Below the pieces are notes generated by a model, which saw nothing but the letters and a program-made list of their open reading frames with translations, ran no database searches and was not told the origin of the DNA. A stretch of DNA of 10,330 nucleotides, taken from JBOHER01 sp050701115. GTDB taxonomy: Bacteria; Actinomycetota; Actinomycetes; Mycobacteriales; Pseudonocardiaceae. This document shows, in pieces, positions 7,401 to 10,330 of the stretch. The stretch's first letter is position 1; every line of letters begins with the position of its first letter. The stretch spans positions 1 through 10,330 of the forward strand of contig JBOHER010000359.1 of assembly GCA_050701115.1 (NCBI GenBank). The letters run 5' to 3'. The position numbers and the translations under genes are program-made.

Positions 7401-7837
7401 GCGACCAACTCGTCCGCATCCGACGACGGCACCGACGACCCCAGCACCGGGATCCCCGCCGCCTTCGCCGCGGCCACCGCGCGCGCCTTGTTCCCGGTCA
7501 GCTCAAGGATCTCCGCACTGGGGCCGACGAACGTGATCCCGGCTTCCTCGCAGGCAGTGGCGAGATCCGGATTCTCCGACAGGAAGCCATACCCGGGATA
7601 CACCGCGTCCGCGCCCGATTTCCGCGCCGCCCGCACGATCTCGTCCACCGACAGATAGGCCCGCACCGGGTGACCCGGCTCGCCGATCTCATAGGCCTCG
7701 TCCGCCTTCAACCGATGCAACGAGTTCCTGTCCTCGTGCGGAAACACCGCGACAGTGCCCAACCCCAGCTCATAACCCGCACGAAACGCCCGAATCGCGA
7801 TCTCGCCACGGTTGGCGACGAGCACCTTGCCGAACAT
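4463..7837 (-). CDS. pyc: Pyruvate carboxylase, single-chain biotin enzyme
   Basis: The enzyme carboxylates pyruvate to oxaloacetate using bicarbonate and ATP, refilling the TCA cycle and feeding gluconeogenesis in the cytoplasm. The 1124-residue length is normal for the one-chain form. The biotin carboxylase part spans about 1-450: MFGKVLVANRGEIAIR start, glycine-rich ATP loop GGGGRGMRR (162-170), and IEMNPRIQVEHTVTE (287-301). The carboxyltransferase domain runs from about 523: TDTTFRDAHQS at 527-537, K703 in IKDMAG is the lysine expected to be carboxylated, and H732/H734 in HIHTHDT are metal ligands. The C-terminal biotin carrier domain (about 1056-1124) holds EAMKM at 1087-1091, with K1090 as the biotinylated lysine. 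I chose the ATG at 7837 because GGAAGG lies seven bases upstream and the protein starts like its family; the longer frame from 7927 adds 30 unrelated residues. It is the gene called pca in mycobacteria. Nothing looks broken. Confidence 0.98.
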   Translation of the reverse strand: MFGKVLVANRGEIAIRAFRAGYELGLGTVAVFPHEDRNSLHRLKADEAYEIGEPGHPVRAYLSVDEIVRAARKSGADAVYPGYGFLSENPDLATACEEAGITFVGPSAEILELTGNKARAVAAAKAAGIPVLGSSVPSSDADELVAASERIGFPLFVKAVAGGGGRGMRRVSEPAQLAEAIEAAAREAESAFGDPTVFLEKAVVNPRHVEVQILADGQGNVIHLYERDCSVQRRHQKVIELAPAPNLDPELRDRICADAVAFARQIGYRNAGTVEFLLDEHGNHVFIEMNPRIQVEHTVTEEVTDVDLVQSQLRIAAGQTLADLGLTQDAIYLRGAALQCRITTEDPANGFRPDTGMISGYRSPGGSGIRLDGGTAFAGTEISAHFDSMLVKLTCRGRDLATAVGRARRAVAEFRIRGVATNIPFLQAVLDDPDFRAGRVTTSFIEQRPHLLTARHSADRGTKVLTYLADVTVNRPNGERPRLVDPLSKLPALDTAEPPAGSKQRLTELGPEGFARWLRDSPTLGVTDTTFRDAHQSLLATRVRTKDMLAVAPTVARTLPQLLSLECWGGATYDVALRFLAEDPWERLAALRAAVPNICLQMLLRGRNTVGYTPYPTEVTTAFVDEATATGIDIFRVFDALNDVEQMRPAIEAVRATGTAVAEVALCYTSDLSNPAEKLYTLDYYLKLAEQIVAAGAHVLAIKDMAGLLRAPAAVRLVSALRKEFDLPVHIHTHDTAGGQLATYLAAVQAGADAVDGAVASMAGTTSQPSLSAIVAATDHSDRPTGLDLQAVGDLEPYWEIVRKIYAPFEAGLAAPTGRVYHHEIPGGQLSNLRTQAIALGLGDRFEEIEAMYAAADNILGHLVKVTPSSKVVGDLALHLVGAGVSPADFEAEPGKFDIPDSVIGFLRGELGDPPGGWPEPFRTRALEGRAEAKPVAELSSADRAGLEVERRATLNRLLFPAPTREFEAHREAYGDTSVVASKDFFYGLRPGEEYAVDLEPGVRLLIELEAIGEADERGMRTVMSTLNGQLRPISVRDRSIASDFPAAEKADKTNSNHVAAPFAGVVTLAVSEGDSVQSGATVATIEAMKMEAAITAPKAGTVSRLAINAVQQVEGGDLLVELG

Positions 7838-7844
7838 GCCCGAA

Positions 7845-7850
7845 CCTTCC
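7845..7850 (-). promoter_or_regulatory. Ribosome binding site of pyc
   Basis: GGAAGG on the minus strand lies seven bases before the ATG at 7837. A second purine-rich GGAGGA at 7853-7858 lies a little further upstream and overlaps the arm of the adjacent inverted repeat. The site supports the start MFGKVLVAN. Confidence 0.6.
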
Positions 7851-7856
7851 CATCCT

Positions 7857-7872
7857 CCGATTACTGAATCGG
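7857..7872 (-). promoter_or_regulatory. Inverted repeat in the pyc leader, candidate operator or leader hairpin
   Basis: On the minus strand CCGATT-CAGT-AATCGG has perfect 6-bp arms and a four-base loop. It is AT-richer than its surroundings. It ends where the purine-rich GGAGGA begins, seven bases before the likely Shine-Dalgarno. As RNA it would be a small stem-loop just upstream of the ribosome binding site; as DNA it would lie about where transcription would start from the weak -10 candidate at 7879-7884. Which form matters, if either, is inference. Confidence 0.4.
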
Positions 7873-7878
7873 TTCTGT

Positions 7879-7884
7879 ACGCTA
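7879..7884 (-). promoter_or_regulatory. Weak -10 candidate for a pyc promoter
   Basis: TAGCGT on the minus strand fits TANNNT and lies 41 bases before the pyc ATG. No convincing -35 hexamer is found at 16-18 bases upstream. The 91-bp gap between recG and pyc also contains the palindromes CGGTACCG (7904-7911) and TTGGCCAA (7915-7922). The gap is large enough for pyc to have its own promoter, but read-through from recG is equally possible. Confidence 0.2.
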
Positions 7885-7928
7885 CCTGCTCGATCCCGTC
7901 GGCCGGTACCGCCCTTGGCCAACTCAAA

Positions 7929-10088
7929 TCAGCTCTTCTCCAGGTACTCGGCGCTGTCCGGATTCACCAGATCGGCGACCAGATGCGCGAGGCCGAGGTG
8001 GTCACCCAATGACGGGTCCTCGGCGATGATCAGGCGGGCCTGCTCCCGCGCGTCGGCGATCAGGACCTCGTCGGCCAGCAGCGAGAGCAGCTTCAGCCCG
8101 GATCGTTTGCCCGACTGCGCCGCGCCAAGGATGTCGCCCTCCCTGCGCAACTCCAGATCCTTACGGGACAGCTCGAATCCGTCCAAAGTCGACGCCACCG
8201 CGTCCAGCCGTTCCCGCGTGTCCGTTCCATCCAGCGCCTCGGTCACCAGCAGGCACAGGCCGGACACATCGCCCCGGCCGACCCGGCCGCGCAGCTGGTG
8301 CAGCTGGCTCATCCCGAAGCGGTCGGCGTCCATGATCACCATCGCGGTGGCATTGGGTACGTTCACGCCGACCTCGATCACCGTCGTCGCCACCAGCACA
8401 TCCACCCTGCTCGCCGCGAACGCACGCATCACGGCGTCCTTGTCGTCGGCGGGCATCCTGCCGTGCAGCACGCCGACCCGTAGCCCGGCCAAGGGCCCGG
8501 CCTCGAGCTCTGGCGCCACGTCGAGCACCGCGAGCGCCGGGCGCTTGTCGCCTGCGCCTGCGGCGGGCGGTTCGTCACCGATCCGTGGGCACACCACATA
8601 GGCCTGGTGCCCCTTGCCCACCTCCTCGCGCACCCGCTGCCACACCCGATCCAGCCAGGCAGGCTTCTCGGCGACCGGAACCACCGTGGTGGAGATGGGC
8701 GAGCGCCCGGCAGGTAGTTCGCGCAGCGCGGAGATCTCCAGATCGCCGTACACCGTCATGGCCACCGTGCGCGGAATCGGTGTCGCGGTCATCACCAGCA
8801 CGTGCGGACTGGTGAAATCCCGGCCACGGGAACGCAGCGCGTCCCGCTGCTCGACCCCAAATCGATGCTGTTCGTCCACGACGATCAGGCCCAGATCGGC
8901 GAAGGACACCGATTCCTGGATGAGGGCGTGCGTGCCCACCACGATTCCGGCCGCACCACTCGCGGCGTCCAGCAATGACCGCTTACGCTGCTTGGCCGAC
9001 AGCGACCCGGTCAGCAACGTCACCTTGGTCGCGTGCTCGGCCGCGTCGAGCTCGCCCGCGCAGCCGAGTTCGCCGAGCATCTCTCGCAGCGAACGGGCGT
9101 GCTGGGCGGCCAGCACCTCGGTGGGGGCCAGCATCGCCGCCTGCTTGCCCGCGTCGACCGCCTGCAGCATCGCCCGCAACGCGACCACCGTCTTACCGCT
9201 ACCCACCTCGCCCTGCAGCAACCGGTTCATCGGGTGTTCCTGGGACAGGTCACGGGTGATCACTTCGCCAACCGCTCGCTGCCCTTCGGTCAGGGCGAAC
9301 GGCAACCGCGCAGCAAAGTCGTCGAGCAGACCGCCGCCGGTCCGGGGGCAGGCAGGCGCCGCACGGGAGATCGCCGACATCCTGCGCTCGGCGAAGATCA
9401 GCTGGATGGCCATCGCCTCGTCCCACTTGAGGCGGTCCCGCGCGATGTCCAGTGCTTCCCAGTTCATCGGGCGGTGGATCTGCCGCAGTGCGGGCTCCAG
9501 ATCGAGCAGCTCGAACTTCTCCCTGAGCTCCTGCGGCATCGGGTCCTCGTCGACCTCGAAGATGTCGAGGACCTGCTGCACGCACTTGGCGATCGACCAG
9601 GTCGGCAGGCCTTCGGCCGCCGGGTACACCGGGATGATCTCGGCGGCGAACTCGCGCGCGGCGGACTGGCTCGCGCCCTCCTCGAGCAACTCGAACTCCG
9701 GGTGCGCCAGCTGGAGCTTGTGCTGGAACGCGGTCACCTTGCCTGCGAACAGCCCGATCCTGCCCGGCCGCAGTTGCTTCGCGAGCCCTGCGGCCCGGTT
9801 GAAGAACGCGCAGTTCAGCTGCCGTGTGCCGTCGGTGATGGTCAGCTCGAGGATGCTGCCTCGGCGATTACGCATCTGACGAACGTTGGCGCTGACGATC
9901 TTGGCCATCACCGTGACGTGCTCACCGAGTTCCAGACCGGCGATGTTGGTCAACTCGCCGCGCTTGGCGTAGCGCCGAGGGTAGTGCCGGAGGAGATCAC
10001 CGACCGTGCTGATGTCCAGCGCCTTGGCCAGTGCCTTAGCCGACTTCGCGCCGACCAGCGGCGTCAGTTGATCACGCAGACCCGCCAC
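7929..10088 (-). CDS. recG: ATP-dependent DNA helicase RecG
   Basis: RecG is a superfamily 2 double-strand DNA translocase that regresses stalled replication forks and processes branched recombination and R-loop structures. The 719-residue product is full length for actinobacteria. The N-terminal wedge region includes an OB-fold at about 55-135 that grips the branch point. The helicase core begins near 260 (LTEGQRAVGEV). Motifs seen are Walker A GEVGSGKT (293-300), APTEVLAAQH (321-330), DEQH box (405-408), TATPIPR (434-440), ATTVIEVGVNVPNA (567-580) and motif VI QLRGRVGRG (598-606). The C-terminal RecG region follows, with GDILGAAQSG at 651-660. The GTG start at 10088 is supported by GGAG eight bases upstream (10097-10100). 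That GGAG lies within the last codons of the preceding DAK2-like gene, whose stop is only five bases away, so the two genes are probably translationally coupled. A GAG-rich insert around 503-530 varies in length among actinobacterial RecG proteins. Confidence 0.98.
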   Translation of the reverse strand: MAGLRDQLTPLVGAKSAKALAKALDISTVGDLLRHYPRRYAKRGELTNIAGLELGEHVTVMAKIVSANVRQMRNRRGSILELTITDGTRQLNCAFFNRAAGLAKQLRPGRIGLFAGKVTAFQHKLQLAHPEFELLEEGASQSAAREFAAEIIPVYPAAEGLPTWSIAKCVQQVLDIFEVDEDPMPQELREKFELLDLEPALRQIHRPMNWEALDIARDRLKWDEAMAIQLIFAERRMSAISRAAPACPRTGGGLLDDFAARLPFALTEGQRAVGEVITRDLSQEHPMNRLLQGEVGSGKTVVALRAMLQAVDAGKQAAMLAPTEVLAAQHARSLREMLGELGCAGELDAAEHATKVTLLTGSLSAKQRKRSLLDAASGAAGIVVGTHALIQESVSFADLGLIVVDEQHRFGVEQRDALRSRGRDFTSPHVLVMTATPIPRTVAMTVYGDLEISALRELPAGRSPISTTVVPVAEKPAWLDRVWQRVREEVGKGHQAYVVCPRIGDEPPAAGAGDKRPALAVLDVAPELEAGPLAGLRVGVLHGRMPADDKDAVMRAFAASRVDVLVATTVIEVGVNVPNATAMVIMDADRFGMSQLHQLRGRVGRGDVSGLCLLVTEALDGTDTRERLDAVASTLDGFELSRKDLELRREGDILGAAQSGKRSGLKLLSLLADEVLIADAREQARLIIAEDPSLGDHLGLAHLVADLVNPDSAEYLEKS

Positions 10089-10093
10089 GTTCG

Positions 10094-10330
10094 TTACTCC
10101 ACTCCGATCGTCAGCACGCTGTGCGTCTGTCCGCCTTGGTACGCGGTGAACTCCACCTCCGGGTGTGCGGCGCGCAGCCGGTGCCCGATCGCCTCGTCGA
10201 TGTCCCTTGGTGCCCGGGTGCCGAGGAGCAGGGTGACCAGTTCGCCGCCCGCGGACAGCATCCGCTCCAGCACCGTCATCGCGGCGTCGGCCAGGCCCTC
10301 CTCGGACGCCCCGGCCGAGGAGATGAGCAC
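10094..10330 (-). CDS. DAK2/FakA-like protein, C-terminal fragment (start beyond window)
   Basis: Seventy-eight or more residues are visible, and the frame is open to the right edge. The apparent GTG start at the last base is most likely an internal valine. The fragment resembles the C-terminal domain of DAK2-domain proteins of the FakA/YloV family. It has a stretch with small residues (SSAGASEEGL), then GELVTLLLG, and a final FTAYQGGQTHSVLTIGVE, where the GGQ is the family hallmark. In firmicutes FakA phosphorylates FakB-bound fatty acids; the substrate of the actinobacterial relatives is not established. In mycobacteria such a gene (Rv2974c) sits directly before recG, as here. The DAK2 kinase domain lies outside the window, so its integrity cannot be judged. 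Confidence 0.8.
   Translation of the reverse strand: MLISSAGASEEGLADAAMTVLERMLSAGGELVTLLLGTRAPRDIDEAIGHRLRAAHPEVEFTAYQGGQTHSVLTIGVE

Noticed and set aside
4502..7867. Long plus-strand open frames (549 and 544 codons) antisense to pyc
   Set aside because: They mirror the GC-biased codons of pyc. Their translations are rich in Arg, Gly, His and Gln with no recognisable domain, and pyc on the other strand is complete with all catalytic motifs.
7838..7927. Extended pyc start at 7927
   Set aside because: The 30 extra residues have no counterpart in the family, and the ATG at 7837 gives the standard N-terminus with a good ribosome binding site.
8614..9879. 421-codon plus-strand frame antisense to recG
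   Set aside because: The translation is low-complexity and rich in Ser, Arg and Ala with no domain. RecG on the minus strand is intact across the whole stretch.
1..10330. Defence island, mobile element or CRISPR content
   Set aside because: No transposase, integrase, recombinase, repeat-spacer array or toxin-antitoxin-like small gene was found. The only helicases are RecG and HelD, both recognisable housekeeping families.

Overview
The window is high-GC DNA with typical actinobacterial features: strong G/C bias at third codon positions, GTG as well as ATG starts, and long meaningless antisense reading frames. Protein content and gene order (a DAK2-domain gene, recG, a single-chain pyruvate carboxylase and rsmD) match the conserved chromosomal neighbourhood known from mycobacteria and relatives. 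The proteins look closest to Pseudonocardiaceae-type actinomycetes (Amycolatopsis or Saccharopolyspora relatives); this is an impression from sequence style, not a database match. I see no insertion sequence, phage gene, CRISPR array, tRNA or rRNA. This is core chromosome, not an accessory island.

Layout, left to right. The left edge cuts off the last few codons of rsmD (minus strand, start 529), the 16S rRNA m2G966 methyltransferase. A divergent spacer of about 125 bp with a perfect 7-bp-arm palindrome separates it from a plus-strand HelD-family ATPase (657-2768), an RNA polymerase recycling/remodelling motor. This gene converges on a minus-strand block, and the 37-bp gap between them holds a near-perfect hairpin that probably terminates both. 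The minus-strand block, in transcription order from the right edge, is: the C-terminal end of a DAK2/FakA-like protein (10330-10094), recG (10088-7929, five bases after the previous stop), pyruvate carboxylase (7837-4463) and a six-helix membrane class III adenylate cyclase (4362-2806).

Function. Most genes are housekeeping: replication-fork repair (RecG), ribosome modification (RsmD), anaplerosis (pyruvate to oxaloacetate by the biotin enzyme) and transcription-complex recycling (HelD). The parts most likely to repay attention are regulatory. They are a complete membrane cyclase directly downstream of pyruvate carboxylase, a palindrome inside the probable helD promoter, a hairpin next to the pyc ribosome binding site, and a GAGC-rich spacer between pyc and the cyclase. 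I found no convincing undescribed multi-gene system.
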